In this document: in pieces, positions 51,910-62,201 of the stretch
Position numbering within the stretch: the stretch's first letter is position 1
Layout: each line of letters begins with the position of its first letter
Assembly: GCA_914767885.1 (NCBI GenBank)
Contig: CAJZBQ010000040.1
Span: forward strand, 186,001-250,000
Length of the DNA: 64,000 bases
From: Blepharisma stoltei
Lineage: Eukaryota; Ciliophora; Heterotrichea; Heterotrichida; Blepharismidae
Direction of reading: 5' to 3'
Position numbers and translations under genes: made by a program
Notes under the pieces: model-generated
Databases searched by the model: none
The model's input: only the letters and a program-made list of their open reading frames with translations
What the model was told of the DNA's origin: nothing

Positions 51910-53284
51910 TCATTGGAAGGTCGTAAAATCAAAGATAAATCTCCAATAGCAAGCTTTTCATCCCCAGGAGAAGTTCTTCTGTACTGCACGAGATATTTTT
52001 CAAAAATCATTAAGATGAAGAATTTATCAACGGAAGATGCTAAATCCTGGATTAAGATTAAGAGATACTGGGTATTTAAAAGTCCCAACTTCGTCGAAGC
52101 TGCGTTCTACGGTTGTGTCCCGTAGGGTGGCAGAGCGTGCCCGTTCCAAGCCCGGGCCTAAACCCCCGGTTTCTCGGTAGAGGTGATGGTCAAGGGACGT
52201 CTTATACCGTCTTCGCTGACCGCCTCCATTTCCAACTTGTCCTGTCGCCCAAGTTGACGCCAACACTACAGTCCTCGATCGCCAGACCTGCCCGTTTAAG
52301 GACACCTTTTAACTGGAGAGACTCCCGTTTATTTGTCTAACTCGCCTTCCCCTCTTTTTCGGTCATCTCGATCGAGAAAGAACTCAACAGCTTTCGCCAT
52401 TCGGGACGAGCCACAAGAGCAGCTTAGGCAGGTAAGTCGCCCTGCCTCATTTCGGGCACTCACTGGGCTGAACGCTGCTGGCAAAAATAAGTCACGAGTA
52501 ACTGCTCATGGGTTTGGTCACAGAAATAGCGATCTCCGTGTTTAGGCCTCTCGCATTGAGGTCCCAAACGTTGCTGAGCCAACTCCTGACTCCAAAAACC
52601 ATGCCCGGATATGCATGGGTAACCACCACTGAGAGGGTCGGTCGCCACCACCATTTTATATGTATATCTAAATCCTGGATAGTATCAATGTGTAAAGAAC
52701 TAATTTCTGTCTCAAAGGTGGAGGTTTTTATTAAAGAAAAAAATAAACTAAGGCTTTTAGGTGAAAAAGACCAGCAATTCATAATAAATCTCGGATCAAA
52801 TATTTTGCCAAGCATCGCAGCAATTTCAAATAAACATCAAATGATAAATAACTCACATTTTTCGTCAATTTACACAAGTAATTCAGAGTCTGTGATAAAT
52901 CTTGCAAAAAATAAGAATATTTTAGAGAGATTTCGTAACGTTTGTGCAGTCCCAATATCTGAAGGAGAAAATTCCAAAGTATATGGAGTTATTATGCTTT
53001 ATGATAAATTTGACTATGATTTATCATCAAAAAATTTTACCTTTAATGATGTCTTAATTGCCCAGTCAATTGGTTTATTTTTATTTGAGTTAATTGGTAA
53101 ATCAGAAAAAATTAGCGATTTAAGTGAAACGATATCAGTGAAAAGGAGCGGTAGTACATTAAACACAGAAAATTTTGTGGATTATTCTTTAACTGATAGA
53201 GCGAGATACAAAAAACCGAATAATCGTATAAAATTTACGAGCCCAAGGATTTTAAATATTGATAATGAGTATTTTTTGCAATAA
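51910..53284 (+). CDS. GAF-domain protein, 5' end unresolved
   Basis: The frame begins without ATG (EGRKIKDKSPIASFSS); the first in-frame ATG is about 52015 (MKNLSTEDAKSW), so either that is the start or a 5' exon lies beyond an IES. A SINE (52053-52667) splits it; joining across the duplication gives DAKSWI-VSMCKELISVSK. The body looks like a GAF fold: FIKEKNKLRLLGEKDQ, FRNVCAVPISEGENSKVYGV and IMLYDKFDYDLSSKNFTFND. It precedes and resembles the GAF region of the phosphodiesterase gene, so a tandem duplicate or an upstream part of it is possible. TAA stop at 53284. Confidence 0.6.
52053..52667 (-). mobile_element. SINE-like retroposon in the GAF gene, 13-bp TSD
   Basis: Flanked by CTAAATCCTGGAT at 52040-52052 and 52668-52680. 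Reverse orientation: head at the right (ACATATAAAATGGTGGTGGC on the minus strand), tail ATTAAG repeats at the left. GC-rich interior with several spurious open frames. Confidence 0.85.
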
Positions 53285-53387
53285 TTTTTTTAAAAATTGA
53301 AAAATCTTTGCATGAGAATCTAAAAATTCTTATTATTTTATAGCAAATACGATTAAGAAATGGTAAAGAATATTAGTAAAATTTATA

Positions 53388-56300
53388 ATGGGCAATATAT
53401 CATCAAATGAAAAATCATCAAAAATTGAAGAATTGAAAAAAATAATGGAAAAATCTGAAAATGCGATATTAGTTTATTCACAAAGTTTAGATAAAATTAT
53501 TCCTTGCCAAAAAGCAACATTTTTCCTAAAAGAAAAAAATAAAGATACACTTTATGATATCACAAATGATCGCCATTTACCTTCTTCAGGATTAGTCAAA
53601 GTTTGTTTAGACTCTCAAAGTATAATAAATATTCAAAACAAAGCCCATATCCACCCTAAATTTGACGTAAAAATAGACAGCTTATGCTTATCACAAAAAA
53701 TTGACTCCTATTTATGCATTCCCATCTTGGATTCTTCCAAATTACAAATTGGCGCTATTTGTTTTGTCAATACTTTTAGCCCTACCACTACTAGCGAAAT
53801 TGCCCTTGGCAACAATCTCTCATTAATCCCCAAAGATATCCCATCTATAAACAAATCTGAAGAATTAAATGAAAATAAACCTCTAACAGGACATCAAAAA
53901 TACAATATATTGCTAAAATGGTCTATAAAATTCAGTTCAATTACCCAGCTTGCCCAGAAAAAAATAAGAACATCAACTGCAATTATACAAAGATTTGCAA
54001 GTGAAAATAGAATAGGTCATTTATTGAGTTTAGGCTTAGAAATGCTGAAGCATTTGATAAATTGTGAAGATATTATAGGAATTTATAAAGAAAATCATAA
54101 ATTTTCCAAATATTCTGCCAAAAATGAAAAAAATGAAGTATTAGATCCAAATAATGTAAAACAAGCATATGTAGATGCTATTAAGGACAGAAGAATAATT
54201 ACTATGAAAAACCTAGAAACTAAAGAAAATTGCTTAATTGTGCCATTTGTGAGCGGAGAAAATGCCTTTATTATTGAAGCAAAAAATAAAAAAGATGACT
54301 GCAGCCAAGATTTTAGTGATTACACAGCAGACGATAAAGGAAGTTTGTCAGAAGCTGCTAATGTTATGTTTATGGTCCTCAATAATACAGATCGAGCTGA
54401 TGAAGTTATAAAATTCAAACAATTAATTCAAAAATTCGCGTGTCTAGAAGACACATATGAGGCCATCAATTCTTTACGCTGTGCAAGCCAAGAAATTACA
54501 AACTGCGAAAGAAGCATCATATATGGCCGAGAAGGCGAAAATTTAATAGTAAAGTCTCATAGCGAGGAATTTGAATTTCCATGAAATTTCAGTATTCCTT
54601 ATGGAAAAGGCATTACTGGCACTGTTGCTCAGCAATGCAAAACAGCTGTTATTAATAATATTCATGATGATTTACGATTTGATGCATATTTTGACAATGT
54701 TCACGGCTATAATTTAAAGAATATGATATGTATGCCAGTGTTAGATAGCCGGGGCAAGGCTGTTGCAATTTTGGAAGTTATTAATAAAAAAGATGGAGAT
54801 CTTAATGAAGATGACGTTGAGGTGCTAAGCTGCTTTGCTGGGATAATTGGAGCAATTTTTAAAAATACTCAACAGTTTAAAAAAAGCAGAGAAGAGTATT
54901 TTTTATTCACGAATATTTTGAATAGCATAGGTAGCTATAGCGCTTTCCCGAGGATGGCGCGAATGGCGCCATCCTCGGGAAAGCCAGGAAGGCATCACAC
55001 GGGAACTGGGAGTTCCACGTGTGGATGCCATTTTGACATGTGGAAGTTTGGATCCCACATGTCAAAAATGGCATCCACACGTGGAACTCCCAGTTCCCGT
55101 GTGGATACTTAGTTGACTTTCCCGAGGATGGCGCCATTCCGCGCCATCCTCGGGAAAGCGCTATATACTTTGGTGATTGAAATAGAAGGGAAATTAATTT
55201 ATTCCAATAGGCAAGTTGAAGATACGCTAGGGATTAATATAGATTAGGTTAAATAAAGTTATAGCAGTTCTCAAGGGATTATTTATCTCCTCATTGTACT
55301 GCAAGAGACTTAGGGCTTGAGTGGCCCTAATCACCTGGCATCATGCTACACCCTTTTCGTGTCGGCTTTACAGTTTCTTAAGGAGGCTCCCCAGGCAATG
55401 CTGGGTCTACTCTAAGACAAAGGACTCTCTTAGCCCTGGCACTACTCAGGGCATGAGGGATGGCCAACTGCCTCTTCCTAGACTACCCTCTATCGAGTAA
55501 AAATTGCTTCCTATAAGTGCGAGCCAACTTTGCGCCTTCGGTTTATTGAATTTTCCTATGGATGACGCTGTTTGGCTTGGATTTTCCCACTGGGGAAAAT
55601 TTTTTGTTTGACCAAACCATATGGTACTATTCGAACCAAAAAATTTTCCCAGTGGGAAAATCAAGGCCAAACAACGCCATGGGAAATTCTATATATCCTA
55701 TGGGGCAAGGAAAAAGCTTGTCATGAGTTCTGACGGCACAAACCCATCTCTGATCTCTTAAAAGAATGGGATCCACTTATCTGAGACCGAAATCAACTCT
55801 CCAGTTATCCTGACCTTTCTCAGCTCACCATCATTTAAAATAAAATTAATATAGAAGATGCTAAAAATGGCTCTTTTGAAGAATGGCTGCAGCCAAACCA
55901 TTTACTTATATCTGATATAAATTGCATACTTCAAAATCAAAAGAAAAGAATCCATAAGCCAGCTCAAAGGATTTATAAGTGCTCAGAAATAGAAAAGGCA
56001 TCATTAATGTTTGATTATTTTTTGGTCCCTGTCATTGATATTGGTACTCTTGAGATAACAGGCGCAATATATCTATTTGCAATATATTAAAATATTGATT
56101 GACCATTATAAAAAATAAATTTATCAGTTTTTTTATCTACTATAAATAGGTATAATAATTCTTGAAGACGTGACAGCTTTTGAAGAACTTAACTCAAAAC
56201 TCGCCTTGATGGAGCAAAAACTATCTTCTCTGTCATCAGCTCCTTTAATTGTAGAAACCAGCCTTCAAAAATGCATTAATAAACTTACTATGATTTCAAG

Positions 56301-57902
56301 TAAATTTGAACCTGATTCAGATTTTTGTTTAATAATCAATGATGTGATTGATACCTTAAAAAGGGGAAACTTGAACAAGCTTAAGCTGGATTCTAGGTCC
56401 TTAGGACCAAATCTAAGAAGCACTTTATCAGAATATGCAAAATTCGAAAAATCGCCAGGTCCTCGAATTGAAGTTTGTGAATTTCCAAACAATTCAGGAA
56501 ATTTTCAAAAATCAGATGCAGGGATTGAGGTCCTTCAAAACTGGAGTTTGAATGCTTTTGAAGTTGACAATGAGTACAATTAATTAGATATTTTAGCTGT
56601 ATGGAGCCCATTATCTGTAAAGGGATAAGCCCAACTGGTGATATCACGGGCTATTCTATCATTTAAAATGGTGCGCCATATCAACAGTCTTCCTTTGTGT
56701 CAGTACTTCCGTCAGATAGTACTTATCAACCGGTGTTGCCATTACTCTTGCTAGACTCCGTTTCTGCACGTACTCTGTCTAAGGTCATCCTCCTCGGGTG
56801 TTGAGTGGAAAAACCTAAGCTTCTTGAATGCACTGAGGAGCAGTTTCTCTAGCCTTATCTGACCAAAGCTAAACCTCTGTTGCTCAGAGAAGTTTTCTAG
56901 ATAAAATCAAACCCCATAAATAAAAAATTCATGATCAAGAGAAAATTAACAAAGCTAATTTCTCTCGAACTGAATTCCATTTTTATTTATTTTGAGGTTG
57001 ATAATCATTTCGTCTATATCAAATCTATGCTAAAGCACTTCAACTTACTAAAAGAATTTGATATTAAGACATCAAAACTAAACGAATTTGTAATTTCTGT
57101 CAAGGACCATTATCATGCCAACCCTTTCCATAGCTTTATTCATGGATTTACAGTGATGCATTCAAGTTTCTGATTTTTTTCCAACACAAAAGCTGTGGCA
57201 ATTTTCAAAGCCCATGAAATTCTAGCACAGTTAATCGCTGCATTATGCCATGATGTAGATCATACAGGTCATACCAATACTTACGAAGTCAATAGTTCAA
57301 GCAAGTTTGCAATAACCCATAACGATAAATCAGTCTTAGAAAACCACCACGCATCATTAACATTCCATATCCTTCAACACGAATCCACCAATATTTTTGA
57401 GAATATTCCACCAACAACCTTTAGAGCAATTCGCAAATTAATGATAAAATGCATTTTATGGACTGATATGGTCAAACATTTCCATATGGTTTCGTGCATG
57501 AATACGAGGTTTAATGATTTAAATGAAAAACCAATAGGAACACTTGGAGATGACTGTGAAAAAGTTGGGGCGCTCATGCTGCATTTAAGCGATTTAGGGC
57601 ATAGTGCAAAAGAATTTTCGCTGTATTCGGAATGATCAAGAAGAGTTTGTAAAGAATTTTCGCAGCAGTATAAGGATGAACTGGAAAATGGGCTGCCTAC
57701 AACAGAATTTATGAAAAATTTGGACCAGCCTTATCAGTATTATAAAGGAGAAACAGGATTTTTGACAATTATTGCGAAACCTTTGTGGGACTGTGTAAAT
57801 TTGTGGCTAGGCCCAGAAATTAATATATGTATGGAAAATTTGAATGAAAATATTAAAAGATATCAAGAAAAAGCTGAAGAGGCTTCAATAACTCCTTCAT
57901 AA
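53388..57902 (+). CDS. GAF-GAF-PAS cyclic nucleotide phosphodiesterase
   Basis: Starts MGNISSNEKSS, an N-myristoylation signal. A first GAF domain (CQKATFFLKEKNKDTLYD..YLCIPILDSSKLQIGAICFV) is followed by a second (CERSIIYGREGENLIVK, GKGITGTVAQQCKTAVINN, MICMPVLDSRGKAVAILEVINKK), a PAS-like region (GKLIYSNRQVEDTLGI .. GAIIILEDVTAFEELNSKL) and a class I PDE catalytic domain with HANPFHSFIHGFTVMHSSFW, CHDVDHTGHTN, NDKSVLENHHAS, ILWTDMVKHF and HLSDLGHSAKEF, i.e. the metal-binding His/Asp set. GAF domains often bind cGMP and regulate the enzyme. Breaks: hairpin IES 54938-55165, SINE 55244-55844, an 85-bp IES 56070-56154, and an unresolved insert 56583-56925. Three Trp are TGA. About 1,250 residues. 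Confidence 0.88.
54938..55165. mobile_element. GC-rich multi-hairpin IES, copy 2
   Basis: 228 bp, nearly identical to 33256-33486 apart from a few single-base differences and one-base gaps. TA-flanked; excision joins NSIGSY to TLVIEIEGKLI. Confidence 0.92.
55244..55844 (-). mobile_element. SINE-like retroposon in the PDE gene, 11-bp TSD
   Basis: Flanked by ATTAATATAGA at 55233-55243 and 55845-55855. Head at the right (TTTTAAATGATGGTGAGC on the minus strand). Removal joins DTLGINIE to DAKNGSFEEW. It carries a second element inside (55552-55690). Confidence 0.8.
55552..55690. mobile_element. Foldback element nested in the SINE
   Basis: Arms of about 55 bp: ATTTTCCCACTGGGGAAAAT plus GTTTGGCTTGG on the left; complementary ATTTTCCCAGTGGGAAAATC and GCCAAACAACG on the right; a loop of about 30 bp. 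Absent from the other SINE copies here. Confidence 0.75.
56070..56154. other. 85-bp IES in the PDE gene
   Basis: Between TA 56068-56069 and TA 56153-56154; joins LEITGAI to IILEDVTAFEEL inside the PAS-like region. Confidence 0.8.
56583..56925. mobile_element. Retroposon-like insert in the PDE gene, borders unresolved
   Basis: Starts just after LNAFEVDNEYN (TAA in frame) and ends before the frame KLISLELNSIFIYF. It contains ATTTAAAATGGTGCGCC, the SINE head, plus a small hairpin (GAGCCC/GGGCT) before it. I found no TA pair or duplication that restores frame. Confidence 0.55.
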
Positions 57903-57956
57903 ATAACTCGTTCTATAAGTTAATCACTTATAAGTTAAATATTTAAATAAGTTAAC

Positions 57957-58436
57957 TTATCCTATTGAATTTTTCCAAAACACGGCGCCGATTGCAATTT
58001 TCCCTATGAAGTTAATCACGCTTACAAAAACAATAATTTTTTTCACATTTTTTTCAACCCCTTCTTCATCAACCCATTTCTACCTAAGAATTACGCTCAT
58101 GCTTGTCCAAAGCCAAATTAAATCATAAATCTCAGAAGCTAATATGGCCAAAGCCAAAATTTTATATACTCATTAGCAGTAGAAACAGATTAACCGTGAT
58201 TAAAAATATTATAACTATTTTCTATTGTAAAAGGTATAATTGCTACTAACACTTTTCTGTAAAAAATAAATTAATGCAATAACGCCTATTGTCAAGTTAG
58301 GAAAATCAGGTCTCACATACATTGATAAGCAGCTTAAAATTAACAGTAAATATATCGATAGTTGTGTCGCCAAAGACCACGCTATAGGTTTTCCTGAATT
58401 AATTTTACCGAAAGTTTTTTCTGAAAAAGCGTCCAT
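57957..58436 (-). CDS. Small multi-pass membrane protein
   Basis: Starts MDAFSEKTFGKINSGKPIAW; three to four hydrophobic segments (SLATQLSIYLLLILSCLSMY, LTIGVIALIYFLQ, ILALAILASEIYDLIWLW, KIIVFVSVINFIGKIAIGAVF). A 72-bp IES (58167-58238) and a 15-nt intron (58080-58094) are removed. About 130 residues. No family recognised. Confidence 0.7.
58080..58094 (-). other. 15-nt intron
   Basis: On the minus strand GTAATTCTTAGGTAG; contains an in-frame TAG. Removal joins WTSMS to KWVDEEG. Confidence 0.8.
58167..58238. other. 72-bp IES in the membrane-protein gene
   Basis: Between TA 58165-58166 and TA 58237-58238; joins KSVSSNY to KILALAIL in frame. Confidence 0.8.
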
Positions 58437-58466
58437 TTTATCTGAAAATTGTTGCTCACTCTCCTA

Positions 58467-58720
58467 ACACTCACTAAGCAAGCAAAAAAAATTGTAAAAT
58501 CCTTATTTTTTAGGAAAAACTACAACCTTAGTTAGTAAGCAAAAAGTTCTTGAAAAATTATTTTGATAAATAATTGATAATCACTATTATGAAATCTCTA
58601 CTTTGAATATTCAGTTTTAACTATAAATTTTATAATTAAATTCTGTTTTAACTTTCAAACTTTCGTAAATTGAGTTTTTTTTTATTTTGGAACTAAAAAT
58701 CTTAATTTCGTGAGCGATTA
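58467..58720 (-). mobile_element. Decayed BogoMITE-like copy at a gene 3' end
   Basis: Resembles the reverse copies (TAACACTCACTAAGCAAGC..., ATTGATAATCACTATTATG AAATCT, then TTTCGTGAGCGATTA). It overlaps the last codons of the EF-hand/C2 gene. Confidence 0.6.
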
Positions 58721-59670
58721 GAAAAGTTTATTTGCTTACTGAGGAAGGGTGATTCAGCTTTTTTGAATTTTGGATTCTGCAAAATCCAGTCCGACCCTAT
58801 AACAGAAGCTGCTAAAGGTGACTGCAAATCTTGGTAATATTTTTCTATTTGAGCTAATTCTTGTTTATCTTCATTTATAGCAGCATCAAACTGTGAAATA
58901 ATCCCTTCTAAGTAGCTAGGCAAATCATAAACCCACTGAAGCCCTATTTCGATTGACCCAGAAACCCTATCAGTTATTTTTTTCCCTACAAGTTCTATAT
59001 TGTCTTCATGCATTTGCTGATCTCTCAGCGCATCAAACGGCACTGACACTTCCCCAAGAAAATTTGTGATTTTCCCTTTATTTGAGTCAAAAACTTCAAT
59101 TAAAATATCCCCAGTCCCATTCGTCACTGTAAACGAAAAAGTTTCATCCCAAATAGGGTTATCAGGGTTCGTTGGATTTGTTGTGATCTCCTGTCCTTCA
59201 CACGAAATTTTTACGACTGGAGCTTTATTTCCTAAAATCCCGCCTCCTAAATTTTCTGCTTTTTGCACATTTACAGTCAAAATATTCTTCTTATCACCTT
59301 TATTGGCTTTAGCTTCAATAAACTGTCTTTTGGTATCCGCTGATTTTTGAGTATTTTCTTTAATTTCTTGTTTAAGCACGTCGACACGAGATTTTACCAA
59401 AGTTTCAGCTTGATAATACCCGTTCACAAACTCATCTAAACTTATGACGGAATTTTGGTCTTTATCAAGCGTGTTAAAAATTTCTTTTAGTAATTGTGGA
59501 TCAAAAGGTTTTCCGCTTTTTTTCGACAAATAATTATTAATTTCTTCAAAGGAAAGCTGCTTGTCGCCGTTTTTATCGATTTCTTGGAACTCTTCTTTGA
59601 TTTTGGCTAGACGGTCTTGTTTTGAAGCACTTGTCGAGCGCATCATTCGGCCATTTTGAATGCTACTCAT
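58702..59670 (-). CDS. EF-hand plus C2 domain protein
   Basis: 322 residues, uninterrupted. Two EF-hands: DKNGDKQLSFEE (about residues 32-43) and DKDQNSVISLDE (about 69-80), both with full calcium ligands. Then a linker helix and a C2 domain (LTVNVQKAENLGGG..VKISCEGQE..NPIWDETFSFTV..DILIEVFDSN), which binds membranes or calcium. Calcium sensor for membrane traffic or the cortex. The stop TAA and last five codons lie in the MITE remnant, so the mature C-terminus may differ. Start is 20 bp from the upstream stop, same strand. Confidence 0.85.
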   Translation of the reverse strand: MSSIQNGRMMRSTSASKQDRLAKIKEEFQEIDKNGDKQLSFEEINNYLSKKSGKPFDPQLLKEIFNTLDKDQNSVISLDEFVNGYYQAETLVKSRVDVLKQEIKENTQKSADTKRQFIEAKANKGDKKNILTVNVQKAENLGGGILGNKAPVVKISCEGQEITTNPTNPDNPIWDETFSFTVTNGTGDILIEVFDSNKGKITNFLGEVSVPFDALRDQQMHEDNIELVGKKITDRVSGSIEIGLQWVYDLPSYLEGIISQFDAAINEDKQELAQIEKYYQDLQSPLAASVIGSDWILQNPKFKKAESPFLSKQINFSNRSRN

Positions 59671-59690
59671 AATTTATAAAAATACTTCTA

Positions 59691-62062
59691 TTAACCACTA
59701 ATTAAAGCTTGATAAAACTCATTGAGGCCGTCAGCTTCAATTTCTACCTTCAAGCCAAGGTTGTTGAACCTAAAAATCACTTCAATTTTTGATGCGAAAT
59801 TTTCGACAATTTCTTTGATTACGTTTGCCATGTATAGAATTTTCCCTTAATTTGATGGTTTATAAAGACAAAATAATATTAGAAGACTAATTAGGGAAAA
59901 ATGGTATAAGGGGTGTCACTTATATAGGATTTCACCATCTGCTTCATAGTATTCAAAAAGCATTCAGCTTGAGGAGCTTCCATCGCCTGCTGTGGGAAAA
60001 AGATTTTAGGGATCTCACTGATATGCTTGAAATGCAAGTCTATATTTCCTGACATCATAAGAAGCGACATTGGGAAAAAATCAGATGAATTTGTGGATTT
60101 TCCTCTGACTGCAAGTATCATTTCTAAAAATTTCACCCAATGCACATATGTGAATTTCATCCGAAATGCCTCAAATAGCATTTCATTGCTTGTTTTTTCG
60201 TCAGATTGCAGATTTCTTATCCCATTTTTAAATTGTAACGATAGATCAATATAATCGTCAACTGGTGACCTTATCACTCTTTCTACCAGCGCGATCTGGT
60301 CTTGTACAATGTCGAATTTTTCGTTATTTAAATCAATCCAAGCCCCAACAAAAACTTTATTTCCCATTACCTGTGCATTAGCTCCTAAAGCGTTTTGCAG
60401 TGATTGTCCATCATAAGCAGAAGCTAAAAATGAATTTAATAAAGACTTGCAGGTGTCGTGAGCAAGCTGGGAATGGTCTGAAGAGGCGTCTCCAGTTTTT
60501 GTGGTGAGGGCTACAGCTACCCAACTTTCACGCATATTGAATGATAAAGCTTGGTTTGCTTCATGCACAATTTGTTCCCTTTTAGCACTTTTTCCTAGTT
60601 GCAGCCGCATGCTGAGCTTTGAGTCAGAAAAATCTTGCCCAACCCTCAAAGAAAACTCTTTTGTGTATGTTGCTTTATCAATAGTTCTCTTCCCAATCCC
60701 AATATTTCTCAATAAATCTACAGAGCCCGGCACATTTGCAGCAAACTTGCTTGCAAAACTCCCAGCCATTTTCTGTATCGAAATTGCGCCTTGTCTGCCT
60801 CGTTTCCACCAATATACAAATTCTCTGAAATTGATTTTTCCATCATGGTTTAAGTCCATTACTTGCATTGCATGCTGAATTTCGCTTTGGTTCGGGTTTC
60901 CTCCAAGTTGTTCTGTTGCCAATGCAAGCTCGCTCATATCTATAGACCCACTGCTATCTTTATCAATTTTCATAAATACTTCTTTAAGCAAAACATACAG
61001 TTTTCTATCATCATTATACACTTTTTTCATAAATTCGTCCATATTATTTACAATTGACATCCCCATTTCTTCACAAGTAGGCTCAATATCAGCTATAAGC
61101 TGGGGGTTATCACAAATGACGCTTTGGCTTCAGACGTATTTGAACGCTGCGTTAATTTTTTTGACTTCTTCAATGTCTTTTTGGGTTTTTAAAATATAAG
61201 CGATACAGTCAACTACTTTTGGGATATTTTTTGATTGGGAGCTTGTGATAGGAAAATCGTTAAAAGTCAATTTTTCAGTGACCCCGTTAACTTCAATGTT
61301 AAAAACGACAGCAGGTTTGTGACCATCGTTGGCACTGGGTCTTTGTTTGGCCCAGATTACTTTGTTGTAAGTTGTTGGGTGCTTGAAATCAGATAAACTT
61401 TGACTGTGGACGATCTCAGTGCTAGAAGCTGAAGGTTTTGGCTTTTGTGGAGGGCTTTTTAAGGTCTGAGCTTTGGCTTCTTCATGCTTTTGAGGATTTT
61501 TATCTGTTTGTGGCTGTTTTAGGTCTTCGGGTTTTTGAGAGGGAGGATTTTTGGCTGTTTGTGGCTCTTTTAGTTCTTCTTTTTGTGAAGGAGGATTTTT
61601 AGCTGTTTGAGGAAGCTTGGATTCTTCATTTTTAGGAGAATTTTCAATTTTTTTAGCTTCTTCGGATTTAATAGATGGGATTTTTTGGATAGGTTTTATT
61701 TCTGTCTGCGCCATAGCAGCTGATTTTAAATCTTCTTTAGTTTTTTGGATATGTGAAGGAATCGGCTCTTTTTCTGGGGATTTTGATTCTGAAGTTTTGG
61801 ATTTTTCTTGAGGTTTTACTTCTATAGGTTTTGAAACGATTTTTTCAGCCTGGTTTGGCTGCTGGTCTTTTGAAACTGAATTAGGTTTCTCTTCATTTTT
61901 CTGGCCAGCTGCTACTTGATTTCTTCCTGGTGTTGATACAGTTTGCTGATTACCATTATTTTTTGCATTTCCTGGAGTTGAATTTGAAGGCTTTTCTTTT
62001 CCTCCAACTACTTTTTGAGGCGCAGCAATCTTGCTGCTTTTCTTTGAGCCACCGCAACCCAT
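59691..62062 (-). CDS. Dual-acylated EF-hand protein with Pro/Lys-rich N-terminus
   Basis: Starts MGCGGSKKSSK: Gly2 myristoylation and Cys3 palmitoylation. Then about 200 residues of disordered Lys/Pro/Gln sequence with a repeated LPQTAKNPPSQK-like unit (three to four times). A TGA (AAFKYVW-SQSVICDN) links what look like two separate genes into one. Next a pair of EF-hands (DKDSSGSIDMSE and DLNHDGKINFRE, full ligands) and about 300 residues of unrecognised globular sequence. A 74-bp IES (59835-59908) joins SDTPY to MANVIKEIVEN and the protein ends YQALISG. About 760 residues. Membrane-bound calcium sensor. Confidence 0.85.
59835..59908. other. 74-bp IES with inverted termini
   Basis: Ends (minus strand) TATACCATTTTTCCCTAA and TTAAGGGAAAATTCTATA, imperfect inverted repeats. 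Removal keeps frame. Confidence 0.85.
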
Positions 62063-62201
62063 TGTAAAATTATTATGAAATCATAACTGAAAAGCCTGAT
62101 TAAATTTAAGTCTATTTAAAACGAATATAAATATTTTTAATATAATTATATAGCAGGATACCACGATTATAACATTCATGATAAGCAGGCATAGACAGAA
62201 A
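62063..62201. promoter_or_regulatory. 139-bp bidirectional gap
   Basis: Between divergent ATGs at 62062 (minus) and 62202 (plus). AT-rich; no motif recognised. Confidence 0.4.

Noticed and set aside
52113..52545. Several frames in plus and minus strands
   Set aside because: Inside the reverse-oriented SINE of the GAF gene.
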